The position numbers and the translations under genes are program-made. Under the pieces are notes generated by a model. The model searched no databases. It was not told the origin of the DNA and saw only the letters and a program-made list of their open reading frames with translations. A stretch of 64,000 nt of DNA from Sipunculus nudus (lineage: Eukaryota > Annelida > Sipuncula > Golfingiida > Sipunculidae). This document shows, in pieces, positions 36,360 to 49,594 of this stretch (positions within the stretch are counted from its first letter, which is position 1; each line of letters opens with the position of its first letter). The stretch covers positions 12,360,979 to 12,424,978 of the forward strand of contig CM049321.1 of assembly GCA_026874595.1 (NCBI GenBank), written 5' to 3'.

Positions 36360-39300
36360 TCAATCCCGCTCTATGTCCACTCTCAAGTTGCTGTAAGCGA
36401 TTTGCCACCGGCCGGTGTCTGGGTGGTATCCTCCCCGACCAACAGAGGAACCTTCCTGGGTGAACGTTACACGGAATGTTGGTCCGCTGGTTTGGGTACG
36501 TCCGTATGTTTGAGTTGACCCATAAGCGTCAAAGATACTGCGTGACACCCTCACGAACTCTGGGTCGTCGTTCGGATTGTCTCGGTTACCGTTGAAAATC
36601 TTATCTGACGTAATGCCGTCCTGATACCTGGATTATTCACACTTGATAAATTATCTGTACATGTATGAGGGAAACAAAGTAATTCTACATGCATGCACAT
36701 GGTGATCATTTTGTTACTCGCGTTCTGCAGGCAGATGCTGATTCTAATACTGCATGTGTAAAAGGACGGGTTAAGAGGTTATGAAGGGGGCGCGCGCCAT
36801 CTTTGTCGAACCAAAAATCTGGGGAAAAGAACAGTAGACGATAAAGACGTCTCTGGTAAAGCTAGGGGTAGAAACAGGAGCCAGTGCCGGGAGAGCGTAA
36901 TTTTTCACGGTCGGTCCCTACCAAGGGGGAGCGCTGTGCAGGCCAAATGAGAAAGCCGTGCCTAACAGCCGCCGTGAATCACTTACAAACGAATGCACCT
37001 TTTGGGATTCCTTGGTGACATGACTAAGAAATGGGGACTATATTACACTCAGGGCCCGCAAGTGCAAAAGATACCGGGCCTGGTTATCACCTGGGCATAA
37101 AATGATGAGAATCGTGTGCTACTGCCCTGTCATGTGGTCCCAAACGGCAATGGAATTCTGCATATTTAATTACTCAGTTCAACTGGCATTAGAAGTTTGA
37201 GGCGCGTACTTCCAATAAAAAGCATATGTAATTAAAGAACAGTATACGCTTTATACCGAAACGCAGATTTTGGATCTGTATAGTGTGGTTTTCATCTCTG
37301 TATTTCTGCGTGCAAATTATATATATAGTTTTCTAGCAATCGCGCATACTTTTGGCCTGTGCCTGGCCGTTGAGGTCCCCTTTTACCAAGAAATATCCGC
37401 TCTTGGTGCTTGGTTTTATATTCGCGGTGTTTTCCTATTCCCCAGTCACTGATTTAAAAGGAGCCTGAAATTTGAAAACACCCGCCCCTTTATTGGTGTC
37501 AAAATGAACACTATCAAATATTCCTGGAAAAAAAACACATGGATATTATATTAGATATTGGGTGGGTCTGAAATTCGATAGAGCTGGTGCGCTCATAGGT
37601 ATAAATCGTCCCTGTGATTTCGGAAAAGATTAAACATATTCCTTTGATATACTACGCGCAAATAAAGATCACTGAATGTGCACTAGCTCCGTTATTAATG
37701 GAATGGCAGGTCAGCGTTTCGAGAGGACAGGAGCCCTCATAGACCCAAATCATCCCTGTGAATTTGAGAAAAAAAATGAAAAGTATTGTCTTTTAGATAC
37801 AGAATATCACAGGTTGTACCCTGGCTGTCATAATTCACTTCTGCTCTCTGTGAATCTATAGGCCTCTAACCATCATAAACACCAATCATCCCATGAATTT
37901 GAGAAAGGTCAAATGTATGCTGTTTGCGATGCTGTATGCGAAAGATCGCATCACTGACGGACGGACGGAAGGACATGCGGAGGAACAAGGCGATACCTTA
38001 TTTATAGTCCACGAACCAATCCTTCCAAAAAAGACTGTCCCTAAGAAGATTTACATACTATAGAAGGTTGGCCCATATATAAATGATTAATAAGTTAAAA
38101 GGGTTGATGACTGCAAACCATGACAAACCGTTCTGGTTCCAGGCTGTTCTTCCAGCTGGCAAAAGTGACGGCCATGTTGTTGAGGTTGATTCTGTCATTC
38201 TGGGTCAGGTAGTGCGTCCTCACGTTGGAGATTGACCAGTACCCGGATGTTTCTCCCGCTGACGCCTGTGACAGATCCGGGAAAAACACACCGGCTGTCC
38301 CGATAACCTACGACCAAATTTAAAGTATAATTTAGACCCAAAAAGGTTGTTTTGACTCCCCGCATAAAAACCCCCATTTATTTTGATTTATAGTGGAAAT
38401 TTACCGATTTTGAGCTCCAGCCGTTCGGTCACTTCTGTCAAGATATTAAATCGTTTTGTTTTTTTTTTGGTTTTGTTCTTAAGTTTCTCTAGCTGTTCTT
38501 ACCTGTCCCCTGATAATATGATTTTTTTCGAAATATAAAATGAGGTAAAAGAAAAAAAATTTGCCTTCCAGCACTGATTTACGGAAAATGTGTCTCACTT
38601 AATATGAAAAAAAAAAAAACGAATCTGGCGACACATGACCATCAGAACTAAAGGCACTCTGTCTACAATCGTGCATCGTCCAAGCCACTAAACTGAAAAC
38701 GGCAGCCCAGAGATATGGCAGCTCGATATGCATATCATATGGATGGAGCCCTAACAAACCTACCTTAACAGTCCAGACTCATATTCCCTGCGTATATTAT
38801 ACAACGTGCAATGCCATGTCATTCCAATGTTTGATTTTCTTTGTATCATAGGGTAGGGGATGGCACACAAAATGGACAATCTCACAAGTATACAAGTATA
38901 TAGTATATGATTTGGATGTCCAAAATATGTTTAAAGACAGTTTTATAAAGAGAAATTTTATTGAAGATTTATGGTAATGTAAAAGATAATGAAAAAGCTA
39001 AACTAAGAATGTATAGAAGTAATCGTACCTCGGCATTTCCGGAGCTATCAATGAACAGCGCCGTATTTTCGTCCACACCAATCCCTCTGGTGACGCCATT
39101 AGGGCGCCCTCTGGTGTCGGAAATCAAACGAATGAGGCGTCCCTCCCGTCCGCGCTCACTGTGGGATATTCAAATACGTTAATATTTTGGTTTTATCATT
39201 TCGATGCTGTTCGTACATATATTACACACAGAAGAATGAAGGTACTGCATAAAAATGGAAAGTGAGCAAAAGTCATATATGATTTATAATCCACATTGTC

Positions 39301-41497
39301 ACGATCTCGTTAAAAGGTAACGAACATGGATATCCTTTCCAATAACGCATTTTTTTTGTTCTTGTAACTGATTGGGGTTCATTGGACATTTATTCCATAA
39401 AGATGGATCTAAACGCCAAATGCAATTACATTGTAAATTGGCAGAGTTATTTTAGGATGATATTATCCAAACGGTTTGGGCGAGTTTCAGAAAGAAAATG
39501 GGATCAGATATCCGATATATTAGAATACATTATAAAAAATCATGTACATGCAGCGATATCAATATAGACAAAATATTTAGATAATATCTTACTAGTAAGG
39601 TTCTGCTTTCTTTACTAAGATAAACTGAAATATGGATTTTTATAAGCGTAGATTACCTGAAGTGTGTATCAGAAATAAACCCCTGCAGTACCCGTATACC
39701 ACCCGCAGGGTTATACTCGAGATCGTCTCTTGTCGGGGCCGGATAAGGATAAGCTCCGTATCGGAGAGCGTGCCAGCTCATGCCACCTGGCGGTGATGAT
39801 TTATACTACTACAGATAAACTTTTGTCATCATAATTGTATAAATTGCATGAACATGAACATGGTAATATATTATTTATACATTATTGACTAATATATGAT
39901 GTGCTTTTGTCGTTGGTAGCATTTAATGCCCTGCTATATAATACTGTGCTATAATTAAAAAAAATATATATATAGTTCTAATATATATTGAAAAATTGTA
40001 TAATATATTATTATATTACACTTTAATACATACATATTTTAAGACAATATACATTTAAAACATAAGATATATTATGAGATATTACATAACATAATAAAGT
40101 ACTCTTCTTGATAATACAATATAGATATATTTTTAAACTAAATGATATTGCGTTCTCTTATATGTGTTGTTCTTCATACCTGATAAGAAACGGAACTAAA
40201 AACGTAACTCGTTTAGTCAAAAACTGAGGGGCACAGAACCTTTTTCAATGTTTTTATACATACCCATAATCATTGGGGCGGTGGGCAGACAAGCAGTGCC
40301 TGCACTGGAGCCACCGATAGTCCCACCGTTGTTAAACACGTTTTGTATTGCAACCAGAGCCGGGGAGGCAGTGGCTCCATTAAAGAATCTATTTTCGAGA
40401 AAAAAATATGAATAAATATCGGAAAGGATATTTAGAACTTACAATGGGTAGCACACAGAACGAATAACTGTCAGAAATTTTAGTAAATTTAACCTTATAA
40501 TCGGGAGCTCACAGTATTAATAATATGAGGAAGATATTGCGGATTTATTTTCGAATACATACAGTATGAATAACTATCATGACGTTATATATTTATAAAC
40601 AGTGATTCTAAAAGCGGTTGTGACAGTGACGACCGCTGTAGGAAAAATCACTCACGAGTTGATTATCCTGGACTGGTCACCACCACTGAAGAAGATACTA
40701 TTCATCGAGTTGATTTGATTGACGACACTGGGGTCGCTGTTGGCGCCCGTGTTTCCCTCGTGGACTGGTATCCACTCGACAGCAGACGCCCCTAGGCTGA
40801 GAAAATGTTGAATGTACCAGTTTGCGCTGGACTCCGGCGTGCTTGAAGCAGCAGTAACCACCCCGATCCGTGCTTGGTTACCTCCCTGTAAGGTCAAAGG
40901 TCACTTTATCCATTAAAAAAAAATTAAATATATCACGTCATTATGGATAACAAAAGTGTCTATTTGTCCATTTTGACTTTCTAGTTGTTAAAATGATTAC
41001 TAAAATTTAAAAAAAATACTAAAATGTTGATTTCCATGAAATGTTCATTAGAATATGGAATATGGGCTAGGGAGGACATTTTTGTTCCCTCGCTCGGTGG
41101 AAAGGGGGACATTGATTTGGGTTTTTCTGTCTGTCCCTCAGTCGGTCCCTCTGTCTGTCTGTCTGTCTTTCTGTTTGTCCGTCCAAAGGGGTTTCGTTTC
41201 TGTGCGACAACTTTCCTAAATATTATCCAATTTCATTCAAATTTGGGTATCTGATCGCTCTCATGCATACCTTGGTGGGAAAGGTTTTGAAGTGTCTATC
41301 TGAAGACTTTCTGTCTATCAGTTTCACTACTTTCAGACTTTTACTTATCGAAGTAAGTTCTCATGCTTTTTTAGTACTTTTATTTTCTCTTTATCTCTTA
41401 TTTTAAATTTTAACTTAAATTATGCATGGAATTGTAAGGCGCCCCTGAGCAACACTGAGTTTTGGAAGGTGGCGCGGTATTAAGTAAATAAATTATA

Positions 41498-41531
<34 letters not shown>

Positions 41532-41880
41532 CATACAAAACTCCGCGCTATACGAAATTTAATGAGAAACACACACACATACACACATACATATATATAA
41601 GAGAAAGAAAAAGAAGAAAAGGAGACACAAAATAAGTATTCCATGTATTTTGAATCACCCCGAGATATTTTTGTTTGACGTAAGCGTTACGTCATTAATA
41701 TAGGTGAGAATGATATAATTAGGATAAGCTTTTTGAGGATAGTACACCTACCGAAACTTCGACGAAGCCGAGCCAGACTGGAACATTATTGTCATCTATA
41801 CGTCCTCCCATCAAGACCAGCCGCTGAGCCGTGGCTGCCGCCAGCACTGAAAGTACCAACACACCCTGCATCGTCCTCAT
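36360..41880 (-). CDS. Secreted cyanophycinase-like serine peptidase (family S51), seven exons
   Basis: Bacterial cyanophycinases cleave the Asp-Arg storage polymer cyanophycin; the animal substrate is unknown. Exons join in phase: 41752-41880, 40656-40885, 40264-40388, 39657-39786, 39029-39158, 38129-38307 and 36360-36627, total 1191 nt, 396 residues. Exon 1 gives a signal peptide (MRTMQGVLVLSVLAAATAQ) then RLVLMGGRIDD. Exon 2 has ARIGVVTAASSTPESSANW and FFSGGDQSRI. Exon 3 has GGSSAGTACLPTAPMIMG with the expected nucleophile serine in GxSAG. Exon 4 has GGMSWHAL and ends DTHF. Exon 5 has RGREGRLIRLISDTRGRPNG and GIGVDENTALFID. All core S51 landmarks are intact, so it should be active. The 268-nt last exon lies beyond the usual catalytic core. 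Donors include a less common one at exon 6 (ACG|gtttgt). Confidence 0.92.
39943..40140. other. AT-rich intronic tract
   Basis: About 200 bp of ATATTA/TATAAT-rich sequence in the intron between exons 4 and 3 of the S51 gene; no coding signal. Confidence 0.6.
41080..41320 (+). repeat. Dispersed repeat family 1, copy 3
   Basis: Repeats TTTCGTTTCTGTGCGACAAC, TTTCCTAAATATTATCCAAT and the CATTCAAATTTGGG block after a TCTGTCTG run, as at 225-540. It lies in intron 1 of the S51 gene. Confidence 0.75.
41430..41531 (+). repeat. Retroposon-type tail with (ATT)n
   Basis: AAGGCGCCCCTGAGCAACAC, then GGCGCGGTATTAAGTAAATA and an (ATT)n run of about 30 bp. This resembles the 3' tail of SINE/LINE retroposons. 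Confidence 0.5.
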
Positions 41881-44800
41881 CAGGTCGCCATATACTTACT
41901 AAGACTGCTAGTGCCACCAGGTGACGTATATATGAACCTAACAGCCTGGGAGCTGACACATGGTGAAAACATTTTTTCTGATAATAACAGACACCAGACA
42001 CACGTATGATAGTGCATGTAAGGTATATTGCTCAGTTTACCTCCGACGTATCCTTTATTGGAACATCTTTGAATAAGTTCGTAACACTTGATCCTGGACA
42101 TAGATGGCGCTGTCTGCCGGCCTCTCACGCTGTAGGTCAGAGTGACCTATATCCAGGTCATGTCGGTGCGGTTTGTGGCATCAAAACTGAACAGGACAGT
42201 GAAGTGTGCAGCGCGGCAGAACATTTCAAACTCGCACATTTGAAGGTACATACGTTATTTATAGAAGATGGGTGACAGGGTAAATTGAATTATAAAAAAG
42301 GCAGTGTTGTTCTTTTTGTTCATTTTAGAAGGGTTTGAAATCTTCGTGTTTTTCTGTGAAAATTTTTGACAGCTGGCCTCTGACAGGCTTTAGAAGTTAA
42401 ACGAAATACACAACCTCATTTTCACTGGAACAAAACGGACAGAGGTTGAGTTTTTTTGTATAACTTGATGCCAAACAAAGAAAAAAACTTTTCTAGGCTT
42501 CAAACATTTGACCATATTTGGTAATATATTTTTGGGCTGGACATTCGTCCCTCTAGGTTAGAGGGACGTACGTATTTCCCAACCCTATATATTAATCATT
42601 AAAGGTGGACATGTTGGGTGCACTGGGAAAGTTTTTCTATCGAGTGTTTGGCAACATGTTAAACACAGATCTCAAGATAAACGCCTGTAATTTTATCTTA
42701 GTTCAGAAAAAGAGGAGGTTATGTATCTCATTTTTCTGCTAGAGACCACTTTCTGTAATGCAATGTAGTGCACCATAGATTTCGCCACAATCAGCACTGA
42801 CACATTCAATCTCGTCAAACAGAACAAAAATTATGACTACCCCTGGGGGAATATACTATTAAAAGTCTCCTGTCTCCCATCATCTGGAACCAACATACTT
42901 TTCCTCATACGTTTAATGCCTTGTAACATCCTCTCCAATAATGTTACCTTTGTCCTTCACTACAGTTGGGTCAAGGAGGCAGGGTGTCAGTTAAGTGGCA
43001 TTCAGCCAATCCACAGGCTGATAGCTAGTGGCTCCACCCACTTCCCTTATTGAGTAAAACTGCTGGACATACGACTGTCCGGTCTCTTTTGGACTAGACC
43101 AGTGGGCTCTATAGAAGGTTGTCCTCTGGGCAGGCAGGGTATGGCTTCTCATTCACCCTGGGGTTGCTTTTACGACAGTGTCTGCTACCCAGGTGAAGAG
43201 CCACCCACTTCCGAAGAGCAGTCATTCTACCTAGCCTGGTAGGTGTCTTTAACTTTCATTTATAGTTCAAACAATATTTGCAGTCCTGAAAAATTAAAGT
43301 TTTAGGCTCTAAATTTTATTCCAGTAAAACTGCTTTGTTTTATTTCTTTAAAAATTTGTATGCGTGCTGTCTAAGCCCGATTTCCCCCGAAGTAATAAGC
43401 ATCTACAGCCTAACATTCTTTGCTGCCCTGCAATATTTAATGCCTGCTCACTCTTCGCGCCACAATATAGGCCGACCTCGACCGGACGCAGAAACAGGTG
43501 CTATGTGCTCCGAAACTGGACGGCCGAAGACCGGCACGATAGCAGTTAGCCGCCTGCAGCGACGAAACGTCTTGCACCGTTAATTGTTTCGTCGCTTCCC
43601 CATATGTAGAGATAAGTGATATTTGACCTAGATACGAACGGATTTTCAGGAAAAAGCATTTTTTTTTTTTAATTTCACGGATGGGGTGACATGTAAACTT
43701 CTTCACCATGGCAAAAGTGTCTTATTTTTATAACAACTGTAACATATTGGCAACTGTAAGTGCATCCAATTGATGGCGCTGTACGCAGGTAATTTTAACA
43801 ATAGACCATGATTGAGGGGTTATTACAAAATAAAACGTGTATGTACAAAATCTCATCCCTATATAACGGACATCATTTCCTGCTCCTCGCACGACTTGGC
43901 TGTCAATTTACATCGTTCGTGAAAAAAATCCTGTATGCGGCCAGACATGCAACAAAAATGAATGAAAATTGTTTTATATACTGAATTAAAGTGGAACCTT
44001 TCTAGGTCATGGCGGATGATGTTAGAAGGTAAATTATTTATTAATTGAGCAGTTGGCTAAGTTTATTATTATCAGGCTTTAGGAAAAATGAAATTATATG
44101 CTTATTCATAAAGATCCGCGGCCAAGTTTTCGACAATGCACGTGGTGTCATTCACAGCTCAACAGAGTAATTTTTCAGAGATGCATAAGTGTTGCCAATC
44201 ATATCCAGCAAAATACCGTGAACAGGTTTTGGGCTCATTCCCCTGTTTATATCTATACCCTCATGCATTTCCTGCAAATATTGCCCATAAAGCGAGAAAG
44301 ATATTACCTGATGCAATTTCCCGTATCAATCTCAAATGAAAAAATAAATTCAGCAGGCCATCATCTTATAACTATGAGTGTTAGGCAAGCTCGTTTATTG
44401 TGTAAAATTTTACATGCATGGGACAGAGAAGTATCCAGGAGTCGCATACAGCATAGTCTTTAAGAAAGGGCTCACTTACAAATGTTTTTATTCTATGGTT
44501 AACTACGTTCTTGGTGGTCGTTGGAGGAATTTGTAGGACGTGACCTGTACCGTAAGGTACCGTAGGGAGACTTGGATGGACGTGGCTCCAGAACATGGGT
44601 CAGAACGTGGCACCTGGTTCATCAATGTGCACCTCGTGACACCCTAGAAGGAACTAATTTGAGGTGAAATTGCGTTTTGGCTCCCTGTGAGATGGGCCGA
44701 GATAAATCTTGTCGAAACAGCCGAACGTGGACAACTGTGCTAGGATACCATAGGAAAACGTTCGCACGATTCTTTTTAACGTTTTTTAAATGAAAGTTCG

Positions 44801-45138
44801 TGATTATTACGTCTCAGTGCCATAGCAGCACCGTAGATGAACGTGCAAATGCCGTTGGGAGAAGGTCACGCGGTTTTCAATTTCAATCACGTTCATTCCC
44901 CGACAACGTTCTGACCTGGAGTCTTTGACTCTCTGCGACTGGGATGTAACGCTAAACTTTAAGTTCCAAAGAATAAAGGTTTGATATTCAGAGAATGTGT
45001 TTCTCGATTCCCGATTTATATCGTTTTAAAAGATAAGAGCTTAACGTGTGTGACTTACTATTTTTCAACCAATTGTAACCAACCAACTTCATTTGTGCAG
45101 TTTAAAAAAAACCAGTTTAACTTATGCGTTAAAGGTCG
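41881..45138. other. Intergenic between S51 and PGRP genes
   Basis: Upstream region of the S51 gene followed by anonymous DNA with the family 3 repeat at 43540-43770. The segment 44460-44960 is rich in GAACGT/ACGTTC. No supportable gene. Confidence 0.45.
43540..43770. repeat. Dispersed repeat family 3, inverted copy
   Basis: Carries GCCGCCTGCAGCGACGAAAC, TTCTTCACCATGGCAAAA and TGTAACATATTGGCAACTG, the reverse of 9385-9625. Confidence 0.7.
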
Positions 45139-45144
45139 TTTATT
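45139..45144 (-). terminator. Polyadenylation signal AATAAA of the PGRP gene
   Basis: AATAAA on the minus strand overlaps the TAA stop codon (45143-45145), implying a very short 3' UTR if this signal is used. Confidence 0.5.
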
Positions 45145-48100
45145 AAGCCGACATTTTAGTGTTTCCCTCCAGGAGCTCCTTGCCGTACTTTGCTGCTCTG
45201 CAGTAACGGGGGATCGTTCTGTAGCTGAAATGAGGCCAGCTCTGGATCTCTTGATAGAGGGCGTCACCGGGACATGAGGTACACCCGGCGTTCCGATGAC
45301 CGAATAACTCGAACCCGCTTGTCAGCTTGTTCTACAAGATATTCAACATGAAGTTATATTCAGGATTAAGTCTCTGCAATTCTATATGTGGAGATAACCG
45401 CTTCCATGCAATCTTAATCTAATTTATCTAAGCTATGTATATCTGTATAATTCCATTCCGGCATAGGACTACGTGACAAGGCGGAAGCACGCGCTTCCAC
45501 TTATTTGTATCCTGGTACATGGTGTTAACAGGGCCCGGTGACTACCGCATTTGCTGACTGGGAGGCAAAGGAAGTTACAAAGAGGACGATAAACGAATGA
45601 GGTTACAAAGTCGGTAGTACCAGCTGTCGTCCACAATCAATGATTCCTTGGGCAGCGGCGATGGCAGCCTGGTTTGGCCGAACCGAATTGAAGGTTCCCA
45701 TAAACGAAACGGCAGCGGAGATGGAGTTGTAGCCGTACGTGTGTCCGCCGGTGGCGTCCCAACCACGGCCCTCGTAGACTCGCCCGTCACCGCCAACCAA
45801 CCAGTTATACCCAATGTCGCTCCAGCCTGCGGGATGAACCATTAGATAGTTTACGATACAGTGTACCCTCGCTCGTTCGCCTTTACCACGACCACAGGAG
45901 TTACTGGCGGTAGATGAGGATGGCGTTGATTGAGGTTGCCGATTTGGGATAATTGCACAAGTTATATTTAGAAAAATATGATTTATTTAAAATCATATAA
46001 ATAAAAGTAATAAAAGCTTTACAACCATGTCTGCGAATATGTGTACATACGTATACGCGTGAAAAATCGCACACATGATTTTGTAATTTTGTAAAACAGT
46101 GACCGTCAGTGTATTTGCGTATATGCGTGAAAATCTCATCATTTAAGATTTTTACGAAAACAATCTGCGTGAATTTAAGAATTCTCAACAGAATGACGTC
46201 AGTCCTTGCGGTACCTTTTCCGGCTTTTCTTTAAAAGGATCCTGCAGAGCTACATGTAGGCTGTACAAACGGGCAGTTCGGCAAATTCCGGCTTATACCC
46301 GGCATATATGAGGAGCAATTTACAAGCTTGTGAAACATAACCGTATAAGCTGATTTTGGTTTTGAGCTTTGTTCTTGTGCAGTATTCAGCTTGACCACAG
46401 GAAAAAAAAACATGATCAAACTCAATACATAGCAAATGTTCTTCAATTGTATACCTTACTGTGACTTATGGATTGCAATACTATGCTTCCTTTTAGATAT
46501 CACTTTTGGCGTCTTAGCAAAAGGTCTATGAGGTCTATATATGATGTAACTAGAATACGGGTAGTCGACAAGCGACATCGTGTATCCGCCAAAATCTGAG
46601 TCGAATGGGTGAAGTGAGGCATCGATTGATTGGCAAGGGGAAACAGGTCAGGTGTGTTGCATATTAGCTTGGATGTCTGCAGCCGAAATGTGTATGTAGG
46701 TTGCGCCACCTAACACAAAATCCAGAAGGCTGTCCAAGCTGTATACATATGCAAAATTTTAGGCAGAAAAGTCAAACCACTACATGTGTACGAGTGATTT
46801 TATCCCACAGCAGAAAAACAGAAGGAATTGTGCTAAAATGGTGGTAAGTGGCGCCACCAATTTTGTGTATGATTAGGAGCTATGTGAGATCTAAACACAT
46901 GCAACATTTCAGGGGGATATGTCCAACCAGTACTGAGATATTAGCCTGAATGTCTGCAGCGTTAACATGAATGTAGGTGGCGCATACCTGCCAAAACAAT
47001 CGAGAAAGCTATCCAAGATGTATTAACACGCAAAATTTTTAGGCATATATAACTCAAGCATCAACAGAGATATGAGTGATTTTAGCCCACGGCAGACAAA
47101 AAGACGGACGCTGTGCAAAAATGGTTGCAGGTGGCCTCTCCAGTTTTGTGTATGATAAAGAGCTATGTGAGATCTATAAACATGCAAAATTTTGGCCCAA
47201 TCGGTCAAACGGTTCCCGAGATATGAGCTTGGATGTCTGCAGCGTAAACTAGAATGTAGATTGCGCCACCTGTCATAAAATCAAGAAAACTGTCCAGGAT
47301 GGTTAAAACAGCAAAATTTTAGGCAGATAAGAGCTTGGATGTCTGCAGCGTGAACGTGAATGTAGGTGGCGCCACCTGTCATAAAATCAAGAAAGCTATC
47401 CAGGTTGTATACGCTTTCCGAATTTCAGGTGAATTAGTTAAACCACTGCAGAGATATGAGCGATTTTAACCCAGGGCAGATGAAAAGATGGATACTGTGC
47501 AAACATGGTTGCAGGTGGCGCCACCATTTTTGTGTATGTTATAAAGCTATCCAGGAGCTACATTTATACAACATTTTTTTCCTGGTCGGTCAAACGGTTC
47601 CTGTGATATGTGGGTTTATGCATGGAAACAGATGCACAAATGGACGCTGGGCAGAGAGGAAAAGTTAGAGGTCAACGCAAACTGGTTCACCAGTTTACAT
47701 ATGACCCGATAATTGGTGTAAGTTTCGGAAAAATCCATCCAGTAGTCTCAGAGGGTTTCTCCGGAAAAGAACGCGGCGGCGGAGGCGGCGGAACCCGGTC
47801 AAAAACATAGTAGCCGCAAAACATCGTTTTGGCGGATACAAATATTTCACGTATATCTCGATATAATTTCTCGATTAATGGGTCGGTACTATATTTTCCA
47901 GTAAACTATATTTTTCTAATAGTGTATTCTAAATTTTACAATATCTAAGCAGAAACTCATGCTATGATAAGGGAAATTACAGGGGATGCTAACAAAAGCA
48001 TCTCTCTGAATTCCGCATTTTTTCTACCATTTTAGGAACCAAAGAACCTATAACAACATTTACCGCTCAGATTGTAATTTTTTTCATATAGTTTTAATTA

Positions 48101-48229
48101 TACAAAAGTCTTTGAAAATCTCAAATTTGCGTTAAGCATTTGAACCTGGTGGCTTTACAGCAAATTTATAAACACAAAGAGTGCACATTATATTGTTTCA
48201 CATTTATGTGTATTCATAGATCTGTGTAT

Positions 48230-48320
<91 letters not shown>

Positions 48321-49249
48321 AACGAATGATAAAACGTTAAATCTAGATAAGTGATATCATCAAGAAGACATACCATTATTGTCCATATGGTAGTTTTGAA
48401 TTCCGCGCATGCGCGACACACAGGAAGAGTAGTCATGGCAACCAGGATCCACAGTGTGGTGGACAAACAGGTAGCCGACGGGAGTCCTCATAGTAGTCCT
48501 GCTTCTCGGGGGTCGCGCTCCCCACTGAGACCTTGATACAACCTCCACATCCGCGCAGTTCCCGCCTGAAATGTAGAAATACGGCATCGGGGATATCTTG
48601 TTACTGTTTACGCCTTAAAAATATTATTCTCAGCGGGATAAAAGGTATATTTGTTTTTATTTACTATGGAAAAAGTTTTTGTTTATTCTTGACCATCGGA
48701 ATTAAAAGCACTATACATTTGGAAGTAATGAAGACTGTTTTTTTAAATAATGTTTGTGGACTTGTAAAATAATGTAGCCGAGCTACTAATTCATACGTAT
48801 GATTATCCATTTAAATAATTCATACTTATTTTACAGAATATTAATTCATACTGTTCTTGGAAATTAAAAAAAAAATGATTGTTTATAGCTCTATTTTATG
48901 GAATAAATAAATAGCATAGTTATAAATACCGGTAGATATTTCCAAAATGCTATCTGTTTTAAAATGACCTTACCTGAAAAGATTTTTCGGTCATTTTAAA
49001 GGAGACACACTGACATCAACAGTGAAAGTAAAGTACAGAGTTTTATGTGTTACCTCCTCCTCCTGAGCATGAACTGTCCGGCGCCGTCACAAGGTAATTC
49101 CCCGCCGCCCAGCCGTGCTATAAACGTGGTAGATAATCAAAATTACATAATTCTACCGCCACTCTATTATTCTTTTATTTTAATTTTTAATTTTTAGGAG
49201 GTTACCTTTTTATTTTCAATATTACTATTACTACTACTACTACTACTAC

Positions 49250-49281
<32 letters not shown>

Positions 49282-49332
49282 ATAATAATTATTATTATTA
49301 ATAGAAGTAGTATAAGTATTATTATTATAAAA

Positions 49333-49363
<31 letters not shown>

Positions 49364-49420
49364 TTGTTTCTTTTATTTTTATTACTAATAAAATTATTTT
49401 TTTATTTTCATTTTATTGTT

Positions 49421-49481
<61 letters not shown>

Positions 49482-49555
49482 TAATAATAATAATAATAAT
49501 AATAATGACAATAATAATGATAATAATAATGATAATAATAATAATAATAATAATA

Positions 49556-49594
<39 letters not shown>

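Noticed and set aside
46231-46446. Small secreted-looking peptide in the PGRP intron (hydrophobic head with IMFFFPVV)
   Set aside because: The frame has no ATG at its head (begins TTG), no upstream exon was found, and the peptide is short.
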